DNA of 44,167 bases from Rhodoferax sp. (GTDB taxonomy: Bacteria > Pseudomonadota > Gammaproteobacteria > Burkholderiales > Burkholderiaceae_C), in assembly GCF_023700745.1 (NCBI RefSeq), contig NZ_JAMPYG010000021.1:1-44167 (forward strand), read 5' to 3'. The notes beneath the pieces are model-generated. The model ran no database searches, was not told the origin of the DNA, and saw only the letters and a program-made list of their open reading frames with translations. Each line of letters begins with the position of its first letter. Position 1 is the stretch's first letter. A program made the translations under genes and the position numbers. Below are positions 8,064 to 16,660 of this stretch, piece by piece.

Positions 8064-9560
8064 ATGAACATGAAAACCACAGGTTTCGATGAAACCTCCC
8101 CTCTTTTATTGCTCAAAGATCCCAGCCTCTTCAAAACCGACGCCCTGATCAATGGCCAGTGGGTCGCGGGTAAGGCGCGCTTTGACGTCAACAACCCTGC
8201 CAATGGCCGCAAACTCGCCGACGTCGCCAACCTGGGGCCGCAGGATGCCGATGTCGCGATTGCCGCCGCCAATGTTGCTTGGCCTGCTTGGCGCAGCAAG
8301 ACTGGTAAGGAGCGCCATGCCATCTTGCTCAAGTGGTACCAGTTGCTCATGGCCAACCAGGAAGACTTGGGCCGCATCATGACGGCCGAACAAGGTAAAC
8401 CATTTGCCGAAGCCAAGGGTGAAGTTGCCTACGGCGCCAGTTTTGTCGAGTGGTTCGCAGAGGAAGCCAAGCGCGTCAACGGCGAGACCCTACCTCAGTT
8501 TGACAACAACCGCCGCCTGATAGTACTCAAGCAACCGATCGGCGTGTGCGCAGCTATCACGCCCTGGAACTTCCCGCTGGCCATGATCACCCGCAAGGTC
8601 GCCCCTGCCCTCGCGGCGGGCTGCCCGGTGGTGATCAAACCAGCCGAACTCACGCCGCTGACCGCGTTGGCTGTGGCCGAACTGGCCATCCGCGCCGGCA
8701 TTCCCGCTGGTGTGCTCAACGTGCTGACGGCCGACAGCGCCAACAGCATTGCCGTCGGCAAGGTGTTTTGCGCCAGCGATGTGGTGCGCCACATCAGCTT
8801 CACCGGCTCCACCGAAGTCGGTCGGATCCTGATGGCGCAAAGCGCCCCCTCAGTAAAGAAGCTGTCGCTGGAACTCGGCGGCAACGCCCCCTTCATCGTG
8901 TTCGACGATGCCGACATCGACTCAGCTGTCGAAGGCGCCATGGCCAGCAAGTACCGCAACGCCGGCCAGACCTGCGTCTGCGCCAACCGCATTTATGTGC
9001 AGGACGGCGTGTATGACCAGTTTCTTGAAAAGTTCGCAGCCAAAGTCAAAACCCTCAAAGTTGGCAACGGTTTTGAAGACGGTGTAATGCAAGGGCCAAT
9101 GATTGAAAGCGCTGCCGTGGATAAGGTGCGGCGCCATGTGGCTGACGCCATTGCCAAGGGGGGCCAACTGGTGGTCGGCGGCCACCAGTTGGAGGGCCAG
9201 TTCTTCGAGCCGACGGTTATCTCCGAAGCCAGCGCCGACATGCTGTGCGCCAAAGAAGAAACCTTCGGTCCCTTTGCGCCGGTGTTCCGCTTCCAGACCG
9301 AGCAGGAAGCCATTGACGCTGCCAACAACACCGAGTTCGGCCTGGCCAGCTACTTCTACAGTCGCGACATCGGTCGCATCTACCGCGTGGCTGAGGCGCT
9401 GGAGTACGGCATGGTGGGCATCAACGCCGGTATCATCGCCACAGAGCATGTTCCCTTTGGCGGCGTCAAGCAGTCTGGTCTGGGCCGGGAAGGCTCTAGC
9501 CATGGCATGGAAGAGTATGTGGAGATGAAATACCTCTGCCTAGGTGATATCCAGAAATGA
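8064..9560 (+). CDS. gabD: Succinate-semialdehyde dehydrogenase [NAD(P)+]
   Basis: The 498-residue aldehyde dehydrogenase has the oxyanion Asn169 in TPWNFPLAM, the nucleotide-binding FTGSTEVG (247-254), catalytic base Glu270 (LELGGNAPF) and nucleophile Cys304 in NAGQTCVCANR. This double-Cys arrangement is typical of GabD, where a neighbouring cysteine can be redox-sensitive. It oxidises succinate semialdehyde to succinate, delivering GABA carbon to the TCA cycle. ATG 8064 is preferred to TTG 8052 because GGAG (8054-8057) then lies at the right distance. It follows gabT by 12 bp, and a terminator follows the stop. Confidence 0.9.
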   Translation: MNMKTTGFDETSPLLLLKDPSLFKTDALINGQWVAGKARFDVNNPANGRKLADVANLGPQDADVAIAAANVAWPAWRSKTGKERHAILLKWYQLLMANQEDLGRIMTAEQGKPFAEAKGEVAYGASFVEWFAEEAKRVNGETLPQFDNNRRLIVLKQPIGVCAAITPWNFPLAMITRKVAPALAAGCPVVIKPAELTPLTALAVAELAIRAGIPAGVLNVLTADSANSIAVGKVFCASDVVRHISFTGSTEVGRILMAQSAPSVKKLSLELGGNAPFIVFDDADIDSAVEGAMASKYRNAGQTCVCANRIYVQDGVYDQFLEKFAAKVKTLKVGNGFEDGVMQGPMIESAAVDKVRRHVADAIAKGGQLVVGGHQLEGQFFEPTVISEASADMLCAKEETFGPFAPVFRFQTEQEAIDAANNTEFGLASYFYSRDIGRIYRVAEALEYGMVGINAGIIATEHVPFGGVKQSGLGREGSSHGMEEYVEMKYLCLGDIQK

Positions 9561-9929
9561 ATCGTCGCAGGGACAGAAATCCGCAAGAAATCTCGTTTGC
9601 AGAACCGCGAAAACGGTTCCAACGGGGCACCCAAGGACGCCCCGTTTCTCAAATGGGAACCATCGATATAAATTTACTCAGCTGACTACGGGTTGATCAT
9701 GTCGCCTAATGTTCGGCCGCCTAGACTCTCTGGACACTGCTTTGCCGGCAACGCCGTGGTCGAGCGAATCGTGGCTCTGATTGAACAACGCTGCGCCCTG
9801 ACGATTCGACGGCTCAGCGGGCCTGCTGCCGATGCTGAGGATGTAGCCGAGCTATCCGTTTGCACCACTGGACGGACGCGGGTTCGATTCCGGATTGGGG
9901 TAATTGAACTGATCTTTCCAGGTCCTTCG
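9561..9929. other. 369-bp gene-free gap with a tRNA-like fragment
   Basis: No convincing gene lies here. The first 90 bp hold the gabD terminator hairpins. At 9837-9900 there are tRNA-like pieces: GATGTAGCCGAG resembles a D-arm start and GGGTTCGATTCC resembles a T-arm. They are only about 64 nt apart end to end, the T stem does not pair properly and no acceptor stem forms. It may be a decayed tRNA or an old attachment site at the edge of the accessory block, or chance. Confidence 0.3.
9602..9650 (+). terminator. Tandem hairpin terminator after gabD
   Basis: Two hairpins are adjacent. The first is GAACCG (9602-9607) with CGGTTC (9614-9619). The second is AACGGGGC (9621-9628) with GCCCCGTT (9639-9646), followed by TTCTC. 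The second is the stronger and closes the gabTD operon. Confidence 0.6.
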
Positions 9930-12005
9930 TCACACGACCAGCGCGACTTCCACCAGACAGTCATAAAACGTCGGGCCACGACCCAGGTCGGTCAGATTCT
10001 GGCTGGTGAGCTGGTTCACATTGGTGCCATTGAGTCCCAGTTTGCGCCACCAGACTCCCAGGCCGTTGACCACGCCTGCCCTGGCCCGCGCACTGATGCG
10101 GGCGCGACACTGGTAGTCGCCGCGGCTGTTGAAAACACGTACCGTGTCACCGTCGGCAATGTGGCGCGCAGCGGCATCGTCCGGGTGTATTTCCAGCAGC
10201 GGCTCGCCTTCGCTGTCCTGCAGGCTCTTGACGTTGACGAAGCTCGAATTCAAGAAATTGCGCGCCGGCGGCGAGATCATGGCCAGCGGGTAGGCGCTGG
10301 AGCTGTGCGCGGCCTCGTGGTTGGGCACATGGTCGGGCAGGCCGTCCAGGCCTCGCGCGGCCAGCCGTTCACTGAAAAATTCGCATTTGCCGGACGGCGT
10401 CGGGAAGTGGCCTTGGGCAAATGGCGCGTCTGGCGTGGGCAGGGTGGCAAAACCCTGGGCGAGCAGCGTCTCGAAGTCCACCGCATCGCCATAGGCTTGG
10501 CGGCACAGGGCTTCGTCACTGTCCTGCAAGCAGGGATCGGTCAGGCCCATGTGTCGGGCCAGTTCCCGGAAAATCTGTGTGTTGGGTTTGGCTTTGCCAA
10601 GCGGTGCAATGGCCGGGCGGTTGAGCAGCGCGTCGGTGTGGCCATAAGCGCTGTGCACATCCCAATGCTCCAGTTGCGTGGTGGCGGGCAGGATGTAGTC
10701 GGCGTAGTCGGCCGTGTCGGTCTGAAAATGCTCCAGCACCACGGTAAACAAATCCTCGCGGGCGAAGCCCTGTACCACTTTGGCCGATTCGGGCGCGATG
10801 GCCACCGGGTTGCTGTTGTAAACCACCAGCGCTGCGATGGCCGGGCCAAAGTCGGGGCTGGCCGGTTGCAGCAGGGCGTTGCCGATGGTGGCCATGTTGA
10901 TACTGCGTGGCTTGCGCCCGGCCAGCAGGTCTGGGCGCTGCAGGGCCGCGCGCTGCACCGGGAAAGCCCCCGAGCTTGACAGCAGCACGCCACCAGCCCG
11001 ATGCCGCCAGGCGCCGATGAGCGCGGGCAGGCTGGCGATCAGGCGTACTGCGTTGCCGCCGCCGTGCACGCGTTGCAGGCCGTAGTTCATGCGGATGGCG
11101 GCCGCTTGGCCCTTGCGGGCGCAGGCGCCGTAGTCCCGGGCCAGGGCGCGGATCTGCTCAGGGCTGATGCCGCACACCGCTGCTGCGCGCTCGGGCGGCC
11201 ATTGCAGGGCGCGCTCGCGCAAAGCCGCCCAGCCCAGCGTGTAGCGGGCCAGGTAGTCGTGGTCGAGCCAGTCGTTCTGGATCAATTCGTGCATCAGGCC
11301 CAGCGCCAGCGCGCCGTCGGTGCCGGGGAGCAGGGCGATGTGCTCGTGGCACTTGTCAGCCGTCTCACTCTTGCGCGGGTCGATGCAGACGAGTTTGGCG
11401 CCGCGCCCTTTGGCTTGGTTGGCATAGCGCCAGAAGTGCAGGTTGCTGCTGATCGAGTTGCTGCCCCAGATCAAAATGAGATCGGACTCGGCAAAAAACT
11501 CCACCCGCATGCCGACCTTGCCACCCAGCGTGTGCACCAGGCCTTCGCCACCCGCGGCGGCGCAAATGGTGCGCTCCAGCTGCGAGGCGCCGAGCGTGTT
11601 GAAAAACCGTGCCGCAATGCTTTCTCCCTGCACCAGGCCCATGGTGCCGGCGTAGCTGTAGGGCAGGATGGCCTGCGGGTCGCGTGCGGCTATGGCCGAC
11701 AGGCGTGCGGCAATGTCGCTCAGCGCAGCGTCCCAGCTGACGCGTTCAAACTGCCTGCTGCCCTTGGGGCCAATGCGTTTGAGTGGATGCAGGATGCGCT
11801 CGGGGTGGTAAGTGCGCTCGGGGTAGCGCGACACCTTGGCGCACAGGCTGCCGGCAGTGTGCGGGTGCGCCGGGTTGCCCTGTACCTTGATGGCGACGCC
11901 GTTTTGCACCGTGGTCAGCAGCGAGCAGGTGTCGGGGCAGTCGTGCGGGCAGGCGCCCAGAATCTGGCTGCTGGGGGCCGGGTCAGATAAAGTTGTAGCG
12001 GTCAT
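9930..12005 (-). CDS. Molybdopterin-dependent oxidoreductase (DMSO reductase/formate dehydrogenase superfamily), substrate unknown
   Basis: The 691-residue protein has an N-terminal [4Fe-4S] ligand set Cys19, Cys23, Cys27 and Cys55 (CPHDCPDTC ... SLCAKV), then the molybdopterin oxidoreductase domain and a C-terminal dinucleotide-binding domain (from about residue 570, with HPDDAAARHIADGDTVRVF). Cys148 in ERTICAAAG is at the place where formate dehydrogenases carry the Mo-ligating Cys/Sec. WGSNSISSN and DPRKSETA are cofactor-binding stretches. There is no visible Tat signal and no partner subunit gene next to it, so it is probably a cytoplasmic single-subunit enzyme. It diverges from the M20 amidohydrolase by 56 bp. 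The family includes many orphan anaerobic-dehydrogenase-like proteins; a substrate cannot be named. Confidence 0.8.
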   Translation of the reverse strand: MTATTLSDPAPSSQILGACPHDCPDTCSLLTTVQNGVAIKVQGNPAHPHTAGSLCAKVSRYPERTYHPERILHPLKRIGPKGSRQFERVSWDAALSDIAARLSAIAARDPQAILPYSYAGTMGLVQGESIAARFFNTLGASQLERTICAAAGGEGLVHTLGGKVGMRVEFFAESDLILIWGSNSISSNLHFWRYANQAKGRGAKLVCIDPRKSETADKCHEHIALLPGTDGALALGLMHELIQNDWLDHDYLARYTLGWAALRERALQWPPERAAAVCGISPEQIRALARDYGACARKGQAAAIRMNYGLQRVHGGGNAVRLIASLPALIGAWRHRAGGVLLSSSGAFPVQRAALQRPDLLAGRKPRSINMATIGNALLQPASPDFGPAIAALVVYNSNPVAIAPESAKVVQGFAREDLFTVVLEHFQTDTADYADYILPATTQLEHWDVHSAYGHTDALLNRPAIAPLGKAKPNTQIFRELARHMGLTDPCLQDSDEALCRQAYGDAVDFETLLAQGFATLPTPDAPFAQGHFPTPSGKCEFFSERLAARGLDGLPDHVPNHEAAHSSSAYPLAMISPPARNFLNSSFVNVKSLQDSEGEPLLEIHPDDAAARHIADGDTVRVFNSRGDYQCRARISARARAGVVNGLGVWWRKLGLNGTNVNQLTSQNLTDLGRGPTFYDCLVEVALVV

Positions 12006-12061
12006 GGTGGCATTGCGAGTTGAGGCATGATTGTCACCCAGTCAGACCCGCAGGAGCAGCC

Positions 12062-13252
12062 ATGCATTTGATCCCTGAAATTGTCCAGCAGCGCTCTGGT
12101 CTTGAAGCCTTGCGTCGCGATCTGCACGCCCACCCTGAGCTGTGCTTCAACGAGTTCCGCACCGCCGACCGGGTGGCCGACAAGCTTGCCGAATGGGGCA
12201 TTCCGGTGCACCGTGGCCTGGGTACGACCGGTGTGGTGGGTATTGTCAAAAACGGCACGTCGGGCCGTGCCATTGGGTTGCGCGCCGATATGGATGCGCT
12301 GCCGATGCAGGAGGCCAATACCTTTGCCCACGCCAGCAGCCAACCCGGCAAGATGCACGCCTGCGGTCACGACGGCCACACCGCCATGCTGCTGGCCGCC
12401 GCCCAGTACCTCGCCACGCACCGCCATTTCGATGGCACGGTGTATCTGATTTTTCAGCCCGCCGAAGAAGGCGGCGGCGGTGCCCGCGAGATGATCAAGG
12501 ACGGCCTGTTTGACAAGTTTCCGCTGGAAGCGGTGTTTGGCATGCACAACTGGCCTGGTTTGCCGTTCGGCCAGTTTGCCGCCAGCGCTGGCCCGGTGAT
12601 GGCATCGAGCAACGAGTTCAGGATCACGGTTCACGGCAAGGGAGGGCATGCCGCCATGCCGCATAACGCACTGGATCCGGTGCCGGTGGCCTGCCAGCTG
12701 GTGCAGTCGTTCCAGACCATCATCAGCCGCAACCTGAAGCCGATCGATGCGGGCGTGATTTCTGTCACCATGATCCATGCCGGTGAGGCCACCAACGTCA
12801 TACCCAATCGGTGTGAGTTGCAGGGCACGGTGCGCACCTTTTCTTTTGATGTGCTCGACCAGATCGAGCAGCGCATGCGCGTGATGACCGAGCACATTTG
12901 TGCGGCATCAGGCTTGCGTGCCGACTTTGAATTCAAGCGTAACTACCCGCCCACCATCAACAGCGCCGCCGAGGCCGAGTTTGCGCGCCAGGTGATGGCG
13001 GCGATTGTGGGCGCGGACAACGTCCAGGTGCAGGAACCCACCATGGGTGCAGAAGATTTTTCCTTCATGCTGCAAGCCAAGCCTGGTTGTTATGCCTTCA
13101 TTGCCAATGGCGACGGCGACCACCGCGACTTCGGCCACGGTGGCGGGCCGTGCACCTTGCACAACCCCAGTTACGATTTCAACGACGATCTGTTGCCGAT
13201 CGGCGCGACGTATTGGGTGCGTTTGGCCGAGGCCTGGCTAAAGCCCTTGTAG
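12062..13252 (+). CDS. M20-family amidohydrolase (hippurate / N-acyl-amino-acid hydrolase type)
   Basis: The 396-residue protein is an M20D metallopeptidase with two metal sites. The ligands are Cys101 and His103 (MHACGHDGHTAM), Glu135-Glu136 (QPAEEGGGGA), His162 (GMHNWPGLP) and a late His in the C-terminal region. The inserted dimerisation domain contains HGKGGHAAMPH. Enzymes of this group hydrolyse N-acyl amino acids, hippurate or indole-acetyl conjugates in the cytoplasm, releasing an amino acid and a carboxylate. ATG 12062 is supported by AGGAG at 12052-12056, five bases upstream. The gene is divergent from the molybdoenzyme and convergent with coaX, and looks monocistronic. Confidence 0.87.
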   Translation: MHLIPEIVQQRSGLEALRRDLHAHPELCFNEFRTADRVADKLAEWGIPVHRGLGTTGVVGIVKNGTSGRAIGLRADMDALPMQEANTFAHASSQPGKMHACGHDGHTAMLLAAAQYLATHRHFDGTVYLIFQPAEEGGGGAREMIKDGLFDKFPLEAVFGMHNWPGLPFGQFAASAGPVMASSNEFRITVHGKGGHAAMPHNALDPVPVACQLVQSFQTIISRNLKPIDAGVISVTMIHAGEATNVIPNRCELQGTVRTFSFDVLDQIEQRMRVMTEHICAASGLRADFEFKRNYPPTINSAAEAEFARQVMAAIVGADNVQVQEPTMGAEDFSFMLQAKPGCYAFIANGDGDHRDFGHGGGPCTLHNPSYDFNDDLLPIGATYWVRLAEAWLKPL

Positions 13253-13263
13253 GCGTGGCGCCT

Positions 13264-13293
13264 TGTGGGAGCGGCGCCCTCACCACGATTGCC
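13264..13293 (+). repeat. Dispersed palindromic repeat, copy 1 (GTGGGAGCGGCGCCCTC family)
   Basis: The core GTGGGAGCGGCGCCCTC is followed by ACCACGATTG. It lies between two convergent stop codons (M20 hydrolase and coaX). The same core recurs at 22811-22855 and, inverted, at 37421-37448, with a variant at 38527-38554. Confidence 0.65.
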
Positions 13294-13310
13294 TCCGACC
13301 TTCAGGCCGC

Positions 13311-14075
13311 TCAGCCAAACCGGTGTGCCGCCATCTCCAGCAGCCCATCAAACAGCAGGTTGTCCACCAGCTCGAACGGTACCGACATGCTGGGCGCCAT
13401 TTTCCAGCCAGCGCCTCCGGTCATGATGCAATGCGGTTCCATGCCGCAGTGCCGGCGCAGGTGCTGCACCATGCGCTCGACCGCACCCGCAATGGCGTAG
13501 GTGCCGCCGCTGGTCAGGGCGTCGCTGGTGTTGGTCGGAAATTCGCAGACGTTGCCGGTGGGCACATGCAGGCCGGCGGTGCCGGATTCGAGTGCGCGCA
13601 ACATGATGCCGTGACCGGGCAGAATCAAGCCTCCCAAAAACTTGCCCTGAGGGTCGATGGCATCGACGGTCACCGCGGTGCCCACCATCACCACCACCAG
13701 CGGACGCGCCGGCCCCTGCGCCAGGCTGCGGTGCCAGGCCCCGATCATGGCCACCCAGCGGTCGGCCCCGAGACGTGCGGGGTAGTCGTAGCCATTGCTC
13801 ACGCCGGCCTCGGCACTGCTGGCGACCACCCAGTTGGCGGACACGTCCCACAATTCCATTTGCTCTTCGACCCGCCGCTTGACGGCGTCGCCGGCCACGG
13901 TACAGCCCAGCATGCGCATCGGGTGGGGCAGGCCGCCCCAGTCGCCATTGGCCAGGCGGTCGATGTTTTCCAGAAACTCGACACCTCGTGCCAACAAAGG
14001 CGCGTTGCGCTGGGGTGCAGTGTGCAGCGCCCATTTCAAACGGGTATTGCCGACATCAATGGCCAGAAAAGTCAT
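13311..14075 (-). CDS. coaX: Type III pantothenate kinase
   Basis: The 254-residue ASKHA-fold kinase phosphorylates pantothenate, the first step of coenzyme A synthesis. Visible motifs are the phosphate-1 loop DVGNTRLKW (7-15), PARLGADRW for pantothenate binding, the [10 protein letters not shown] adenosine/phosphate strand with catalytic Asp, and GGLILPG. Type III enzymes need a monovalent cation and are not feedback-inhibited by CoA. It starts with ATG 10 bp after the persulfide dioxygenase fusion gene on the same strand, so the two are probably cotranscribed. In many betaproteobacteria coaX follows birA, and that neighbour is absent here. Confidence 0.9.
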   Translation of the reverse strand: MTFLAIDVGNTRLKWALHTAPQRNAPLLARGVEFLENIDRLANGDWGGLPHPMRMLGCTVAGDAVKRRVEEQMELWDVSANWVVASSAEAGVSNGYDYPARLGADRWVAMIGAWHRSLAQGPARPLVVVMVGTAVTVDAIDPQGKFLGGLILPGHGIMLRALESGTAGLHVPTGNVCEFPTNTSDALTSGGTYAIAGAVERMVQHLRRHCGMEPHCIMTGGAGWKMAPSMSVPFELVDNLLFDGLLEMAAHRFG

Positions 14076-14085
14076 GGCGGTATTA

Positions 14086-15198
14086 TCAGCTCTGACGCCA
14101 TGGTAGGCCGTTCAGGCGCCAGCCGCCAAGGTGGCCGCGCTGGGCATGGCTGTCGGGGTCGCCTTCAAAACCTTCCAGAATGTTGTAAGCCTCCAGCTCG
14201 AGCTCGGTCGCTCGTTTGGCGGCAGCGATGGAGCGCACGCCGCTGCGGCACAGCAGCACCACTTTCTTGCCGGCCGGCACGGCGGCGCGCAGTTCGGCAT
14301 CAAAACTGGGGTTGCTCACCATGCCGGGCCACTGTTTCCAGGCTACGGCCGGGGCTTCGGGCACAAAGCCAACCCAGGCGCGTTCGGCATCCGAGCGCAC
14401 ATCCACCAGCACGGCTTCGCCACTTTGCACCCAGCGCCAGGCCAGTGCGCCGCTGATGTCGCCTGCGTAGCCACTGGCAGGCTGCACCTGCAAACTGTTG
14501 GTGGCGTGCGCATCCTGGCGCAGGCCGCCATGCAGATTGGCGGGCACGGCCTCGGCGATGCGTTTGGGCGGCGGCAAATGGAGCGCGTCCATGATGGCGA
14601 CAAATTCTTCCAGCGTTTTGCCTGCCACCCGGGCATTGCCGGCTTTCTCGATGCCGACGGTGGAGCTGGTTTTGCCGTTGTAGTCATGGCACGGCCACAC
14701 CGTGGTGTCATCCGGCAGTTTGAACAGGACCTCGGTCAGACTGCGGAACATGGCCTCGGCGCTGCCACTTTGAAAATCGGTACGGCCACAGCCGTTGATC
14801 AGCAGCGTGTCGCCTGTGAAAACATGGTCGCGCCAAACAAAACACATGCTGCCCGCTGTGTGGCCGGGGGTGTGCAGGGCACGGATCTGCTCGGCCCCAA
14901 AGCGCAGGGTGTCACCGTCCTTGAGTTGCAGCGCTGCGGTGCTGATGCCGCAACCCGCCGGCGCTGTGGTTTGGGCGCCGGCCAGTTCGGCCAGTTGCCC
15001 GGCGCTGGTGATGTGGTCGGCGTGGGCATGGGTTTCCAGCGCCCACACCAGTTTCAGACCGTAGTCGCGCAACACCTGAAGATCGCGTTCAAGTTGCGTG
15101 TCCACCGGGTCGATGATGATGGCTTCCCGTGTGGCTGTGTCAAACAGCACGTAGGTGAAAGTGCTGGAGGCAGTGTCGAACAGTTGAATCGGCTTCAT
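14086..15198 (-). CDS. Persulfide dioxygenase-rhodanese fusion (ETHE1-like MBL domain plus sulfurtransferase)
   Basis: Residues 1-240 are an ETHE1-type metallo-beta-lactamase fold. The HxHxDH motif is His57, His59, Asp61, His62 (THAHADH), with His113 and Asp130 completing the mononuclear-iron set. Residues about 270-370 are a rhodanese domain with active-site Cys317 in LLCRSGVRS. Such fusions oxidise glutathione persulfide to sulfite and exchange sulfane sulfur with thiosulfate, so the protein likely detoxifies sulfide or persulfide in the cytoplasm. ATG 15198 is used because [18 protein letters not shown] is the usual family N-terminus; the frame stays open further upstream but that stretch is not conserved-looking. 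It is followed by coaX at 10 bp. A plain glyoxalase II is excluded by the ETHE1-like C-terminal half and the rhodanese domain. Confidence 0.82.
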   Translation of the reverse strand: MKPIQLFDTASSTFTYVLFDTATREAIIIDPVDTQLERDLQVLRDYGLKLVWALETHAHADHITSAGQLAELAGAQTTAPAGCGISTAALQLKDGDTLRFGAEQIRALHTPGHTAGSMCFVWRDHVFTGDTLLINGCGRTDFQSGSAEAMFRSLTEVLFKLPDDTTVWPCHDYNGKTSSTVGIEKAGNARVAGKTLEEFVAIMDALHLPPPKRIAEAVPANLHGGLRQDAHATNSLQVQPASGYAGDISGALAWRWVQSGEAVLVDVRSDAERAWVGFVPEAPAVAWKQWPGMVSNPSFDAELRAAVPAGKKVVLLCRSGVRSIAAAKRATELELEAYNILEGFEGDPDSHAQRGHLGGWRLNGLPWRQS

Positions 15199-15471
15199 GG
15201 CGTGTGGTGGTCGAAATGAGTGTGGCGCCCTGGCTGACAGATCAAGGCTGAACTGTAACTGCTTGGCATGCCGTCCATGAAAATCCATGAAATCGGCGCA
15301 ACATTTGTCATATCGGAGGCAGCGCACAAGTGCTTTTTATTTGTCATACAAGTTAAAAAAGTAAAAAGTCTTTTGTGAAGGTGACGCAATGAGACGGGTG
15401 AAAACCCTAATCTTTTGGCAGGACATCTGTGCTCAAAATAAGGGGCCCATTATTTATAACAGGAGACTCCC

Positions 15472-16590
15472 TTGACCGATAGCAAAACCCCCCGTCGTCG
15501 CAGTTTGCTCAAAGGCGCTGCCATTGCTGCAGGCGCCATGTCTGCACCCATGATTGCCAAGGCGCAAACCGGTCCTATTTCCATGCGCTGGCAGAGTACC
15601 TGGCCCGCCAAGGATATATTCCACGAATACGCGCTGGACTATGCCAAGAAGGTCAACGACATGACGGGTGGCGACCTCAAGATCGAGGTGTTGCCCGCCG
15701 GCTCTGTGGTGCCCGCATTTGGTTTGCTGGAAGCCGTGTCGAAAGGCACGCTGGACGGCGGTCATGGCGTGCTGGGTTACCACTATGGCAAACAAAACGC
15801 ATTGGCCCTGTGGAACTCTGGCCCGGCCTTCGGCATGGATGCCAACATGATCCTGGCCTGGCACAAGTACGGCGGTGGCGCTGAGCTGTTGGCCAAACTT
15901 TATGCCTCCATTGGCGGCAACGTGCAGTCCTTCCTGTACGGCCCCATGGCCACGCAACCACTGGGCTGGTTCAAGAAGCCGATCACCAAGTCGGCCGATT
16001 TCAAGGGGTTGAAGTTCCGCACCAATGGTTTGGCCATTGACCTGTTCACCGCCATGGGTGCTGCTGTGAATGCTTTGCCCGGTGGCGAGATCGTGCCGGC
16101 CATGGACCGCGGCCTGCTCGACGGTGCCGAGTTCAACAACGCAACTTCCGACCGTCTGTTGGGCTTTCCGGATGTCTCCAAAGTTTGTATGCTGCAAAGC
16201 TATCACCAGAGCGCCGAGACCTTTGAGATCATGTTCAACAAGACCAAGTACGATGCCCTGCCCGCCAAGCTGAAAGCGATCATCGCCGGTGCCACCGAAG
16301 CTGCTTCGGCTGACATGTCGTGGAAGGCGATTGACCGCTATTCCAAGGACTACATTGAGCTGCAGGCCAAGGACAAGGTCAAGTTCTACAAGACGCCTGA
16401 TTCCGTGCTGCAAGACCAGCTCAAGCTGTGGACGGAGATTGTCGAGAAGAAGTCCGCCGAAAACCCCTTGTTCAAGGAAATCGTTGCCTCCCAAAAGGCC
16501 TTTGCTGCCCGTGCAGTGAAGTGGGACCAGGACACCTATGTGAACCGCCGCATGGCAGTGAACCACTTCTTCGGAGCCAAGAAGGCATAA
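15472..16590 (+). CDS. dctP: TRAP transporter periplasmic solute-binding protein, DctP/TakP type
   Basis: The 372-residue protein begins with a Tat signal: twin Arg9-Arg10 in RRRSLLKG, a short hydrophobic stretch, and a likely cut after AKA at residue 31. The mature part has the DctP fold. QSTWPAKDIFHEYA, VLPAGSVVPAFGLLEAV, the ligand-carboxylate Arg in GLKFRTNG and EFNNATSDRLLGF all resemble TakP, which binds 2-oxoacids. Substrate assignment to 2-oxoacids is inferred from that resemblance. The start is TTG at 15472, set by a strong AGGAG at 15461-15465. It leads the dctPQM operon, and an unusually stable hairpin follows its stop. The 273 bp upstream are gene-free and must carry the promoter. 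Confidence 0.87.
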   Translation: MTDSKTPRRRSLLKGAAIAAGAMSAPMIAKAQTGPISMRWQSTWPAKDIFHEYALDYAKKVNDMTGGDLKIEVLPAGSVVPAFGLLEAVSKGTLDGGHGVLGYHYGKQNALALWNSGPAFGMDANMILAWHKYGGGAELLAKLYASIGGNVQSFLYGPMATQPLGWFKKPITKSADFKGLKFRTNGLAIDLFTAMGAAVNALPGGEIVPAMDRGLLDGAEFNNATSDRLLGFPDVSKVCMLQSYHQSAETFEIMFNKTKYDALPAKLKAIIAGATEAASADMSWKAIDRYSKDYIELQAKDKVKFYKTPDSVLQDQLKLWTEIVEKKSAENPLFKEIVASQKAFAARAVKWDQDTYVNRRMAVNHFFGAKKA

Positions 16591-16610
16591 GCTTTTTTTG
16601 TGCCAGCTTT

Positions 16611-16639
16611 CAGCCATTCAGACCGAGTCTGAATGGCTG
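16611..16639 (+). terminator. Perfect 13-bp intercistronic hairpin between dctP and dctQ
   Basis: CAGCCATTCAGAC (16611-16623) and GTCTGAATGGCTG (16627-16639) pair perfectly around a 3-nt loop. No long T run follows. It probably acts as an attenuator or an mRNA 3'-end stabiliser, giving more binding protein than permease. Confidence 0.6.
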
Positions 16640-16660
16640 ATTTACTTTGACGGTATAAAA

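Noticed and set aside
9837..9900. tRNA gene
   Set aside because: D-arm and T-arm look-alikes are present, but there is no acceptor stem, no anticodon arm and poor T-stem pairing.
9693..10979. Long plus-strand open frame (428 codons) over the molybdoenzyme gene
   Set aside because: It is antisense to a gene with clear motifs, has Gly/Ala/Val/Arg-biased composition typical of GC-rich shadow frames, and no domain.
13263..14456. 397-codon plus-strand open frame opposite coaX
   Set aside because: coaX motifs are intact on the other strand, and this frame starts within a dispersed repeat.
14131..15219. 362-codon plus-strand open frame opposite the persulfide dioxygenase gene
   Set aside because: The minus strand carries HxHxDH and rhodanese motifs; the plus frame has none.
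15416..15433. Possible sigma-54 promoter (TGGCA ... TGTGCT) upstream of dctP
   Set aside because: The GG and GC elements are two bases too far apart for the -24/-12 spacing.
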